64,000 nucleotides of DNA from Cordylochernes scorpioides (lineage: Eukaryota > Arthropoda > Arachnida > Pseudoscorpiones > Chernetidae), in the NCBI GenBank assembly GCA_030710605.1, contig CP092880.1, forward strand, positions 19,901,791-19,965,790, in the 5' to 3' direction. Under the pieces are notes generated by a model that was not told the origin of the DNA, ran no database searches, and saw only the letters and a program-made list of their open reading frames with translations. Below, one piece after another: positions 39,081-48,947 of the stretch; position 1 is the stretch's first letter, and each line of letters begins with the position of its first letter. The position numbers and the translations under genes were made by a program.

Positions 39081-39179
39081 CGTACCTGGGGATCTGCGTA
39101 AGGAAAAAAAAAACAATCTTTATTCCTCAATTGAGGAAAACAAATTGTTTTTTTTTTTTTTCGCAGATCCAGGTACGCC
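39081..39179. repeat. Near-perfect hairpin downstream of UBR
   Basis: CGTACCTGGGGATCTGCG pairs with CGCAGATCCAGGTACG. Inside, an A run and a T run pair, and the core TTCCTCAATTGAGGAA (39122-39137) is itself a perfect 16-bp palindrome. It may be a small MITE or a cruciform-forming site. Confidence 0.7.
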
Positions 39180-40703
39180 CTTTTTTTTATGTAAACAATC
39201 TCTGGATGTTGTCAGTTGAACCTGAACGAATCAAACAATAGAGAATGGGAAAAATTGTAGGTTGGATTCTGATTCATTCAAGTTTAGAAGACTTCATAAA
39301 CCTTTTTATAAATGTTTATTGTCCTTTTGGCGACCCACCGTCATCCGTTTAAAAAAAAAAAAGGTGGAAAGTTTATTAGTGAACTATTGTTCTTTTCCAC
39401 TTTTTTTTTTACAACAAAAACAAAAGATTTTATTAGGGACACTCATCCCATACAAGATTCTCCCAGATGGGTAAACATAAATAAACATATCAGTTATCCA
39501 CAGAAAGTGGAGATCAACATCATTCTTCAAATTGAGTCCCTCTTGTGTTACACTTCTTTTGACTACTGTTATCCAGAATTTATGAAAAACCAATGCATTA
39601 ATTATGCTTTTCACTACTTCTTTGCCAATAAAACCTATGTCCATAGTTTACTTAAATACCATTTTTGAGATTCCATCCTTCAGTATAATATATAAAAGCA
39701 GAATGATCCAATACAGTATTAGAGCTCTAAAAAGCGGTCTGGTAGATTGAATTAACGAAACCGCTGGAAGGGTTCACCACTGATGAGTCAAGCCCTCCCA
39801 ATATGTTTTCATCGTAGTAAGTACAGTAGAAGTTTGTATTATGTGTGAAAAGAAATATTCTTAAACTTAATGTTTTCATTTACTATATATTGTTTTAACT
39901 TTTTTAAAGATAAAGGCGACAGTGGATAAACGTCAAAGGACAATAAACGTTTACAAAAAGGTTGATGAAAACTTGGATCAAACAATTTCACTTGTCGTGC
40001 AGATCCTAGAACCAATGTCACCAAATTTGGACAAATTGGTAAAAAAAATTTTTTTCATTTAAGACATTGATAGAGGGTGACTTTTGGCTTTCATGAGATC
40101 TTTGAGTGGAAAGTTCCCGAATCTCTTTCAGTTGCACGATAATGAGATGCCTTTTTCTTAATTTAACCACCTTATTCCAGTACGATTTCACATTTGTACT
40201 ATTTTTTCATATATAAATTATAACAATTATTATATACTGACTCTATATCCATAATTCATCTAAAATACCCATTCAAAAAGTCTAGCATCAGTATCACTAT
40301 AAAAGGAAGTTCGAAAAATGCAATATAACAACGGTATGGTAGATTAAACTGGCCAAACCGCTGGGAGGGTTCACCACTAATGAGCCAAGCCCTCTCATTA
40401 ATTTTTTTTCCATTGCAGTAAGAAATTGTTTATTTTTAAAATGAATCATACGCGCCTATAATAGTTTCGAATTTTGATACTGACTCTAAATGACCCAGCT
40501 TCGCCCGGCTACTCCCCTAGTGAATGTTTGCCAGGGGAAATTTGCTGTAACAAATATGTTTTATTTATTCTAAGAAATTATATCACTATTAAAATGATAT
40601 TATTATATCTCTCTTTTATATTTAACCTTATATAATCTTATATGGATATTGTAATAAAGAGTTTCAATCTCTCTCTCTCATTATAGATGTTACGATTATA
40701 TAT
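39180..40703. other. Repeat-derived intergenic region, no gene seen
   Basis: A retroelement-tail fragment at about 39405-39470 resembles 32206. A short repeat, AACCGCTGGGAGGGTTCACC with AGCCAAGCCCTC, occurs at about 40363-40400, at about 39759-39798 and, reversed, near 32470-32510. A degenerate Helitron-like end (CCCAGCTTCGCCCGGC) is near 40493. Confidence 0.45.
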
Positions 40704-41010
40704 AGAGTAGAACTACCTCCCTGTAAAGGACAACACCTAATTGCTGAGACAAAGTGTCCTTTAGGGAGAGTTGTTCTTCTTCTTCTTTCTCATCTCCACT
40801 CATTCATATTAGGGTATCAAGTTGTGACCCTTGATGGTGTCTGTTTGACAACCATCATAATTGGGTGAAGTAGAATGCGTCTGCCTCTGTCATTAAGAGA
40901 TGATTAAGAGTTGTCCTTTTACCGGAGAGTTGCTAAATAGTAGAACTTTGTAATTTTGCAAATGAAAACTGTTCTTTGTAGAGGGATGTCCTCTCATGGA
41001 GGTTCTACTG
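40704..41010 (+). mobile_element. pogo-like MITE P, with an inserted repeat R
   Basis: AGTAGAACTACCTCCCTGTA at the left and CATGGAGGTTCTACTG-TA at the right. A 132-bp R repeat sits at 40775-40906. Confidence 0.8.
40775..40906 (-). mobile_element. Repeat R, short copy (non-LTR-like)
   Basis: Flanked by AGAGTTGT at 40767-40774 and 40907-40914. On the minus strand it ends in a GAAGAAGAAG-type tail. A longer copy sharing the same tail end is at 43988-44353. Variable length at the opposite end plus target duplications suggests 5'-truncating retrotransposition. Confidence 0.7.
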
Positions 41011-41210
41011 TATGTGTCTTTGCCAAACATTGGTCTGATGAAGTGCTAACACATGAACAACAGTTTGCTGTTATTCCTAACAAAAGAAGTTCTTGGCAAA
41101 TTGTTTTATCTACTGCACGTACATCTCTAGGTTTCTCAAGACCTCTTCAGGAGTTGTAGAGATGACATGTGGTGTCGACAGGCCTTTGATGACGACCGAA
41201 TATGATGATA

Positions 41211-43105
41211 CGTATGATGAGAGGACACTCACGCTAGAGGACACCTCTATAAAGGACAGTTTTCATCACCAATACAGTAGAACAAGCTCCGTGAGAGGAC
41301 ACTCACGCTAGAGGACACCTCTCTACAAAGGACAGTTTTCATCACCAATACAGTAGAACAAGCTCCGTGAGAGGACACTCACGCTAGAGGACACCTCTCT
41401 ACAAAGGACAGTTTTCATCACCAATACAGTAGAACAAGCTCCGTGAGAGGACACTCACGCTAGAGGAAACCTCTCTACAAAGGACAGTTTTAATCACCAA
41501 TACAGTAGAACAAGCTCCGTGAGAGGACACTCACGCTAGAGGACACCTCTCTACAAAGGACAGTTTTCATCACCAATACAGTAGAACAAGCTCCGTGAGA
41601 GGACACTCACGCTAGAGGAAACCTCTCTACAAAGGACAGTTTTCATCACCAATACAGTAGAACAAGCTCCGTGAGAGGACACTCACGCTAGAGGAAACCT
41701 CTCTACAAAGGACAGTTTTTTCATCACCAATACAGTAGAACAAGCTCCGTGAGAGGACACTCACGCTAGAGGACACCTCTCTACAAAGGACAGTTTTCAT
41801 CGCCAATACAGTAGAACAAGCTCCGTGAGAGGACACTCACGCTAGAGGAAACCTCTCTACAAAGGACAGTTTTCATCGCCAATACAGTAGAACAAGCTCC
41901 GTGAGAGGACACTCACGCTAGAGGACACCTCTCTACAAAGGATAGTTTTCATCACCAATACAGTAGAACAAGCTCCGTGAGAGGACACTCACGCTAGAGG
42001 ACACCTCTCTACAAAGGACAGTTTTAATCACCAATACAGTAGAACAAGCTCCGTGAGAGAACACTCACGCTAGAGGACACCTCTCTACAAAGGACAGTTT
42101 TCATCACCAATACAGTAGAACAAGCTCCGTGAGAGGACACTCACGCTAGAGGAAACCTCTCTACAAAGGACAGTTTTCATCGCCAATACAGTAGAACAAG
42201 CTCCGTGAGAGGACACTCACGCTAGAGGACACCTCTCTACAAAGGACAGTTTTCATCACCAATACAGTAGAACAAGCTCCGTGAGAGGACACTCACGCTA
42301 GAGGACACACCTCTACAAAGGACAGTTTTCATCGCCAACACAGTAGAACAAGCTCCGTGAGAGGACACTCACGCTAGAGGACACCTCTCTACAAAGGATA
42401 GTTTTCATCGCCAATACAGTAGAACAAGCTCCGTGAGAGGGACACTCACGCTAGAGGAAACCTCTCTACAAAGGACAGTTTTCATCACCAATACAGTAGA
42501 ACAACCTCCATGAGAGGACACTCACGCTAGAGGAAACCTCTCTACAAAGGACAGTTTTTTCATCACCAATACAGTAGAACAAGCTCCGTGAGAGGACACT
42601 CACGCTAGAGGACACACCTCTACAAAGGACAGTTTTCATCGCCAATACAGTAGAACAAGCTCCGTGAGAGGACACTAACGCTAGAGGACACCTCTCTAAA
42701 AAGGATAGTTTTCATCACCAATACAGTAGAACAAGCTCCGTGAGAGGACACTCACGCTAGAGGACACCTCTCTACAAAGGACAGTTTTCATCGCCAATAC
42801 AGTAGAACAACCTCCATGAGAGGACACTCACGCTAGAGGAAACCTCTCTACAAAGGACAGTTTTTTCATCACCAATACAGTAGAACAAGCTCCGTGAGAG
42901 GACACTCACGCTAGAGGACACACCTCTACAAAGGACAGTTTTCATCGCCAATACAGTAGAACAAGCTCCGTGAGAGGACACTCACGCTAGAGGACACCTC
43001 TCTACAAAGGCTAGTTTTCATCACCAATACAGTAGAACAAGCTCCGTGAGAGGACACTCACGCTAGAGGACACCTCTCTACAAAGGACAGTTTTCATCGC
43101 CAATA
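41211..43105 (+). repeat. Minisatellite of 76-bp units derived from MITE P
   Basis: About 24 units, each starting CAGTAGAACAAGCTCCGTGA and continuing GAGGACACTCACGCTAGAGG, ACACCTCTCTACAAAGGACA, GTTTTCATCACCAATA. The unit equals the first 70 bp of MITE P plus a short junction. Units differ by single changes (GGAAAC/GGACAC, CACC/CGCC) and small indels, with some variants repeating in blocks. Apparent 69-aa minus-strand ORFs here are repeat read-throughs. Confidence 0.95.
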
Positions 43106-43286
43106 CAGTAGAACAACCTCCATGAGAGGACACTCACGCTAGAGGACACCTCTCTATAAAGAATAGTTTTCATTTGCAAAATTACCATTTTTACTATTTA
43201 TAAACTATCCCGTAAGAGGACACCTCTCCCTAAAGGACACTTTGGCTCTGCAATTAGGTGTTGTCCTTTACAGAGAGGTAGCACTG
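43106..43286 (+). mobile_element. pogo-like MITE P at the end of the minisatellite
   Basis: Full-length copy: CAGTAGAACAACCTCCATGA through CATTTGCAAAATTACC to GAGAGGTAGCACTG-TA. Its first 76 bp are the last unit of the array, showing where the array came from. Confidence 0.85.
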
Positions 43287-43499
43287 TATTCACATGAATA
43301 TATCTTAGTTTTTACCTTTTATTGAATTTTAGATATATATAAATGTACTTAATTTCAGGTTGCTAGCTTTTCTGCAAGATATGTAGACAGACAGACATGG
43401 GAGCAAGTTAAATAAAAGCTTTTTAAAAGGTACAATGTCTCAAAAAAGATTCAAAATATTTTAAAGCTAGGACAAACTATATAGATTAACATAAAAGTC

Positions 43500-43682
43500 A
43501 TTCATTCAAAGCCTAAAATTGGTGCATATTTTGAATTAGAAAAATGATCAGAAAGCCCCAACGACATCAATATAAATTGTAAATGAACAAACCCTGTACA
43601 TCCCCCACAGTATATTGTAAATATGATGATATAGGTTGCTCTTTTTGAGCGGTGGCACCTAATAAAGTTATTTGGAACTTGA
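43500..43682 (+). mobile_element. LINE 3' end fragment
   Basis: CCAACGACATCAATATAAAT, ATTGTAAATGAAC, CAGTATATTGTAAATATGAT, then GGTTGCTCTTTTTGAGCGG and TAATAAAGTTATTTGGAA match the last about 180 bp of the LINE at 15920. 5'-truncated as usual. A SINE-A copy begins 19 bp later. Confidence 0.82.
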
Positions 43683-43700
43683 TCAGAAATGAACAATAAA

Positions 43701-43870
43701 GTCGGTGGACGAGTGGGTAACACCCTCTATTCCTGACAGTCATGAATCGGGATCCCACGTTAACATTTTTTTTAATATGTGAATAACCTTCACACATATT
43801 ATTCATTGTTGCAAATATCATAAACTAGGTTGTTCTTGTTGAGTGGTACCGAATAAAGTGATTTTGGAAC
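43701..43870 (+). mobile_element. SINE-A, copy 8
   Basis: Head GTCGGTGGACGAGTGGGT, a B box with a short deletion (CGGGATCCCACG), tail CTAGGTTGTTCTTGTTGAGT, GGTACCGAATAAAG, ATTTTGGAAC. Confidence 0.85.
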
Positions 43871-43885
43871 AGCGAATAGCGTGAT

Positions 43886-44410
43886 CAGAATTAAGATAAG
43901 AAATCGTTGGCCAGCCGTCGTTTTCCGACAGCCATGAATAGGAATCTAATCCTTTTGTGAAGAACCTGTACATATATTATTCATTGTCTTCTCCTTCTTT
44001 CTTATCTCCACTCAATCATATTAGGGTATCAAAGCTTGTAATGCTTGAGACTTGACAACCACCTTGACTGGGTGAAGTAGAATGCGTCTGCCTTTGTCAT
44101 TAAGACTGGGAACACTACTCAATGGCAGGCCGACTTAGCTTCAAAAGAAATGGCCGCCTCTGACATGAGGAACAGACGCCATGTGCAGCCGCTCCTAACA
44201 TGGAGTACAAATGCCGATAATACTGTATCCCTGGATCAGGAGCCCTTATAGGGTACTATCAGCCGGGGTAGCTGAACCCAGGTTTTTAGTGAGCTTGTTA
44301 CTGCTCCCCCTCCTCCTTTTTCATCCGGGCTTGGGACCGGCAAAGGCGGAGTTTTATTCATTGTAAATAACAAGCTAGGTTTCTCTTTTTGAGCGGTACC
44401 TGTTGTGTAT
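43886..44410 (+). mobile_element. Degenerate SINE-A split by repeat R
   Basis: Decayed head (ATCGTTGGCCAGCCGTCG) at 43900; the tail resumes at 44365 (CAAGCTAGGTTTCTCTTTTT). The insertion between is repeat R. Confidence 0.65.
43988..44353 (-). mobile_element. Repeat R, long copy (non-LTR-like)
   Basis: 366 bp inside an 11-bp duplication (TTATTCATTGT at 43977-43987 and 44354-44364). On the minus strand it starts CTCCGCCTTTGCCGGTCCC and ends GTGGAGATAAGAAAG with a GA-rich tail. GCCGGTCCCAAGCCCGG is reminiscent of 3' regions of some non-LTR retrotransposons, but I cannot assign the clade. Confidence 0.7.
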
Positions 44411-44824
44411 TAGGATTTAAATATTTTAGTGCGGCAAATGATCTTGCCAAAGAAAAAGTTTCTGGACCTATTAAAGTCTATAATATTGCCTTCTTTTATT
44501 GAATTTTTCAATGCCATTTTCCACAAAAGTTAATTCTTTCCAGATATGCAATCCACCCTTCAGGCTTAGAAAAATAAAAATTTTCAAGCTTGCCAAACCT
44601 CGCCATTATATTTCTTTTTAAAATTATATTTTATATTTAAAATTTACTTATATGTTTAATTAGGAATCGACATCTTTATTGCCAAAAATTGTTGTCTTTA
44701 TATTTAAATTAATGATATTTATTTACTCACAATAACAAAAAGTATTTATTCTCGAAATATCTTTTGATTACAACGTGAATGATGATAAAAAAGAGTATAG
44801 AAAATCAATGATAAATAATACACA
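44411..44824. other. AT-rich intergenic sequence, no gene seen
   Basis: No coding potential or recognised element. Confidence 0.4.
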
Positions 44825-45125
44825 ACAATATCTAATAAAGATGGAAATTTTGCCGGGAGGATATTGATCTAAAGAGACAAAGGTCGCCTCTCCCGTCAAA
44901 ATAGACGTCAAAACTAGACGCCATATATTGACCGTCAGCGCAAACTAGCGGCCTCGGGTCGGTGAAAAAGCCACAACACCAGCTTTGGCAAACTGAAAAG
45001 CGTCCACCTAGAGGCCATGGTTTCAGGCTAATGGCCCTCGTCAGTCTAGGGCAGACTTTATTCCATGAGATCCACACGGGATCTAATGAAATCTTCACAA
45101 TCTACCAAAGAGGTGTTTAGCTGGC
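44825..45125 (-). repeat. GC-richer repeat carrying a hammerhead motif
   Basis: Sharply more GC-rich than its flanks. On the minus strand it holds the hammerhead motif (45007-45050). The 88-aa minus-strand ORF here has no recognised similarity. Possibly a Penelope-like or retrozyme-like repeat. Confidence 0.45.
45007..45050 (-). ncRNA. Hammerhead ribozyme, one core base changed
   Basis: Minus strand in order: CCTAGA, CTGACGA, GGGC, CATTA, GCCT, GAAA, CCATGGCC, TCTAGG. Stem I is CCTAGA/TCTAGG (6 bp), stem II GGGC/GCCT (4 bp with one G-U), stem III CC/GG with an AT loop. The base before the cleavage site (16.1) is C where the active core needs U, so this copy is predicted inactive by one transition. 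Confidence 0.72.
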
Positions 45126-45466
45126 AAAGTGGCTGGGCCAAATCTATGGCTAAAATATATTTTTATTTATGTACCAAGACATGTTGACATAGCGGTGGTC
45201 CCACAACATATTAAGCGGACGACAATGTCACTCAGTATATAGATGTATTATCTTCTAATAAATATCATTTATTGTTCATTACTGGTAGTCTCTTTAACCT
45301 GATTTTCACAACTTTTTACCCACTCATTCTTGGTGCTGCAAATTCAGTGTATAGTATATATCCCTGTTAACTAGTCAGGTGGCTTCTTTCACAGGTGGCC
45401 TCTCTAGAGAGGGTCCATCATCAAAGCTAAACAGTAAATCATTTTATATGCAGTAATATTAAAGTA

Positions 45467-45908
45467 CACTCATAGACAAAACTTAAGTGAGTGAAATATC
45501 TTTGTTGTTGTTTGTTGTTGTTTTTTTTTTTTACGGAGACAGAGGCAATTTTGTTCACACATTTGGTTATCTCGTGTGTCTTCAATAAAGCTCACTAATA
45601 TCTTTCAGAGTTATTATCTGAATCCCGATATACATGCTAAAAGGTACAATATCCTTAAGTTTTGACCATGAGTTATATTGTTTATCTCGTGTGTCTTCAA
45701 TAAAGGTCACTGTAATATCTTTCAGAGTTATTGTCTGAATCCTGATATACATGCTAAAATGTACAATATCCTTAAGTTTTGTCCATGAGTTATATTGTTT
45801 ATCTCGTGTGTTTTCAATAAAGGTCACTGTAATATCTTTCAGAGTTATTGTCTGAATCCTGATATACATGCTAAAAGGTACAACTTTCTTAAGTTTTGTC
45901 CATGAGTG
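45467..45908 (+). mobile_element. Tc1-like MITE T with internal tandem array
   Basis: TA-CACTCATAGACAAAACTTAA at the left and TTAAGTTTTGTCCATGAGTG-TA at the right give inverted ends of about 20 bp and a TA duplication. No coding capacity. The interior is a tandem array (see next entry). Confidence 0.82.
45568..45897 (+). repeat. About 123-bp tandem repeat inside MITE T
   Basis: ATCTCGTGTGTCTTCAATAA, AGGTCACTGTAATATCTTTC, TGATATACATGCTAAAAGGT, CTTAAGTTTTGTCCATGAGT recur about 2.7 times. Each unit ends with the element's own terminal sequence, so the expansion includes the MITE end. Confidence 0.88.
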
Positions 45909-46150
45909 TACATTGATATAACAGAACTCCCAGAGCGTATGAAACTATCACCCGGGAATTATCAAACACGCAGAGTGTTCTATTTAAAAATATTAATAGT
46001 CAAAATTTTATTTTGTGTAAAAATAATGTACACAGTTTGTACATTTAGGTTAAGTTAGTTTTTAAATTGCTGAGGAATGTATATATGGGGAATAAATGTT
46101 TGTGGGGGGCTCTATGGAAAAACGGGTTCACTTGGAATTTGGAAAAACTA

Positions 46151-46861
46151 TATATATATAAAAGTCAGTGTATGTATGTATGTGGGTATCTATGTCGGCT
46201 ATACACGTCCACAATACGTAACTAATCTGACTGATATTTTAACAGTATATAGAGTAGAATCTGGAAAAACTTATAGTGAAACTTTCAGGTCTTTATTCCG
46301 AATATTCTTCGAGTTATTTGCAAATTGCGTTGCAAATTTGCCTTTTCGCTCGCAAGCAGCGCCTCTAGCGGTGAAGATGGGAGGTAATATGAGCTGACCT
46401 AATGTATATGTAAAACGTGTTTTGACAGGACATAGAGAAAAATCTGGAAAAAATATTTATCGGATTTTTAGCCAATAAAAAATAAAATTGACGGGTTCTG
46501 GGCAAAAATAATTGTTTTTTTTTTAGTCAGAAAATTATGATCACAATATTGCTGTATCATGTTTGATTATCAGATACAAAATTATATCGGGAAAAATTCC
46601 AAAAAGCTGAGACCACGGGTGAAGCCAGTTCATTTTTAGTGTGCAGGAACAAAATTCTAACAGAAAAACATTCATTCGAGCAGAAGACACAAAGCTAGAT
46701 CATCTCTTTATAAAAAATATCGCTTCTCTGACACAAAGTTTGGAGCGGGACGTTTCACAAGAGTGACATCCACGGCGCCAATTCATAATTGTAACGAATA
46801 GTATTTGAATAAAAACATTTAATCGGGTAAAACCTGGGCGTTGCCCGGGTCATTCGGCTAG
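46151..46861 (+). mobile_element. Helitron H1, complete copy
   Basis: TATATATATAAAAGTCAGTG, CGGCTATACACGTCCAC, CGCTCGCAAGCAGCGCCTCT, GGCGCCAATTCATAATTG, hairpin CCTGGGCGTTGCCCGGG and CTAG at 46858-46861. 711 bp; the reference structure for the family in this window. The 106-aa ORF crossing its 5' half recurs in all copies by homology and is not a gene. Confidence 0.88.
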
Positions 46862-46869
46862 TATCCCGA

Positions 46870-47764
46870 TATATATAGAAGTCAGTGTATGTATGTGTGT
46901 TTGTTCCTATGTCAGCTATACACGTCTCTCCACAATACGTAACTAATCTGACTGAAATTTTAACAGTATATAAAGAAGAATCTGGAAAAACTTATAGTGA
47001 AAATTCCAGGTCTCTGTCCCGAATATTCTTTGAGTTATTTGCAAATTGCGTTGCAAATTTGCCCTTTCTCTCGCAAGCAGCGCCTCTAGCGGTGAAGATG
47101 GGAGGTAATATCAGCTGACCTAATGTACATGTAAAACGTGTTTTAACAGGACATAGAGAAAAATCTGGAAGAGATATTTAATGGATTTTTGGCCAAGAAA
47201 ATTTGAAATTGACAGGTTTTGGGCAAAAATAGTTGTTTTTTAGTCAGAAAATGATGACGACAATATTGCTGTATCATGTTTGATTATCAGATGTAAAATT
47301 ATATCGGGAAAAAATCCAAAAAGCAGAGACCACGGGTGAAGCCAGTTCATTTTTAGTATGCAGGAACAATATTCTAACAGAAAAACATTCATTCGAGCAG
47401 AAGACACAAAGCCAGATCATCTCTCTATAAAAATATCGCTTCTCAGACACAAAGTTTGGAGCTGGACGTTTCTGGTTCAAATCACATTAATAGGTACCGC
47501 TCAGCAAGAGCAACCTAGTTCATGATAATTGAACAATGAATAATATGTGAAGGTAACACATATTAAACAAATTTTAACGCGGGATTCAATCCCGGTTCAT
47601 GACTGTCGGGAATCGAGGGGGTTACCCACTCGTCCACTGACTTATATGCTGGACGTTTCACAAGAGTGACATCCACGGCGCCAATTTATAATTGTAACGA
47701 ATAGTATTTGAATAAAAACATTTAATCGGGTAAAACCCGGGCGTTGCCCGGGTCATTCGGCTAG
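46870..47764 (+). mobile_element. Helitron H1, complete copy with SINE insertion
   Basis: Begins 8 bp after the previous copy (ATATATATAGAAGTCAGTG) and ends CTAG at 47761-47764. SINE-A copy 9 sits at 47473-47647 within GCTGGACGTTTC. Tandem arrangement of two Helitrons is common because they insert between A and T next to each other. Confidence 0.88.
47473..47647 (-). mobile_element. SINE-A, copy 9
   Basis: Minus orientation, complete, with identical 12-bp flanks GCTGGACGTTTC at 47461-47472 and 47648-47659. This is the same Helitron position used at 563, 757 and 15908. Confidence 0.92.
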
Positions 47765-47774
47765 TATATATATA

Positions 47775-48005
47775 TATATTAAAAATAAAGAAGGCATCTC
47801 CTGACCACAAGCACATGTGCTTTTTTTTGATGGCAGAGCGCCATCTAGTGGAGTAAAGATAAACTAAACGTTTATTTAGCTTACTCCGAGATATTTGGCC
47901 AACCCAATTTCTTGATAAATCAAGAAAAGCCATCCACGAACGCGTTTCGCGCTGTTGGCGCTCGTCAGCGTGGAGAAGGCTGTAACCATTGCGACCAAAA
48001 ATATA
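47775..48005 (-). repeat. Repeat carrying an intact hammerhead motif
   Basis: Between the Helitron and LTR element 2. Contains AGCACATGTGCTTT, GAGCGCCATCTAGTGGAG and AAACTAAACGTTTATTTAG (partly palindromic) before the hammerhead at 47933. Not assigned to a family. Confidence 0.45.
47933..47974 (-). ncRNA. Hammerhead ribozyme, complete core
   Basis: Minus strand in order: TCCACG, CTGACGA, GCGC, CAACA, GCGC, GAAA, CGCGTT, CGTGGA. Stem I TCCACG/CGTGGA is 6 perfect pairs, stem II GCGC/GCGC is 4 perfect pairs with a CAACA loop, CTGACGA and GAAA are the exact catalytic core, and stem III is minimal (A-U, C-G). The predicted cleavage follows GUU, a permitted but less favourable triplet. Small-stem-III hammerheads of this type are known in Penelope-like elements and retrozymes. 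Confidence 0.82.
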
Positions 48006-48010
48006 TATAT

Positions 48011-48210
48011 TGTAGAGTAGAATAAATTAAATAGAATTCGATGTTGAGGTTAAATATAGTTTATTTAAAGCAAGGTTACAAAGAAGATAATAACGGGAGT
48101 TAGCGCAGTATGTTTACAAAAAACAGCTAAGAACAACCTAATCCGCGCGTACTCCTCCCGGGCCTCCCCCCGCGCATCCTTTCCAAATGGCGATGCATTC
48201 ATATTTCACA
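48011..48210 (-). repeat. LTR of element 2 (3' LTR)
   Basis: On the minus strand TGTGAAATATGAATGC to TTCTACTCTACA. Preceded on that strand by a GGAGGGAGGGC polypurine tract. Confidence 0.9.
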
Positions 48211-48947
48211 GCCCTCCCTCCAGGATGTCGACAGCGTCCTCGCTGTCCCAGCTATTGTAGTCTCCGGTCACCAGCTGTTGGCCAGGATCTCTGTAGGGCT
48301 TCATCCGGAGCACATGGACGACGTCCTTCTGGCTGCGTCTCCTCCGTCTTGAACTTTGTTCCAGAGCTTCCACTTCATAATTCACTTCCGACACCTTCCT
48401 CGTTATCTTATACGGTCCGAAGTTTTTCTTTAGTAATTTCTCGGACAACCCTGTCTTTCGAACAGGGGTGAACACCCAGACGAGGTCCCCAACACGGTAC
48501 TCAACAGATCGATGCACCTGGTCGTAATGGTACTTGTTATTCTCCTGGGCTCTCAAAATGTGTATCCGAGCGAGCTGCCATGCTTCTTCTGCCTTGGTTA
48601 CCATCTGACCTCCAAAGTCATGATCCGATGTTTCGTCTTCGTAAGGCAGCAGGACATCAAGGAGGGTCTCGGCCTCGCGACCATGAACCAAAAAGAAAGG
48701 AGAAAATCTGGTACTTCCTTGTTGAGCCGTGTTGTATGCAAAGATGACATACGGCAGAACGCTGTCCCAATCCCTCTGCTCGGCGTCCACATACATGGAG
48801 AGCATGTCACCCAGGGTCTTATTCAGCCTCTCTGTCAATCCGTTTGTTTGAGGGTGATAAGCCGTGGTGAACAGGTGGCTTATCTTGCAACGGGAAGTGA
48901 CTTCTTTGACCATCTGAGACATGAAGGCCCGACCTCTGTCAGTTATT
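48211..48947 (-). pseudogene. pol: Element 2 integrase C-terminal half
   Basis: An open minus-strand frame with part of the integrase core (RAFMSQMVKEV, TAYHPQTNGLTERLNK including the catalytic Glu) and the C-terminal domain (YRVGDLVWVFTP, FGPYKI, YEVEAL), ending near the LTR. The first catalytic Asp is absent because the frame starts at the rearrangement junction at about 48947. Confidence 0.85.

Noticed and set aside
41090..41165. Hammerhead-like strings (CTGAAGA and GAAACC on minus)
   Set aside because: The intervening sequence cannot form stem II and the outer bases do not pair.
41627..42981. Three near-identical 69-aa minus-strand ORFs
   Set aside because: They are read-throughs of the 76-bp minisatellite, which is not a multiple of three, so only three units fit one frame.
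41211..43105. CRISPR-like regular repeats
   Set aside because: Units are contiguous tandem copies without unique spacers, derive from a MITE end and lie in eukaryotic DNA.
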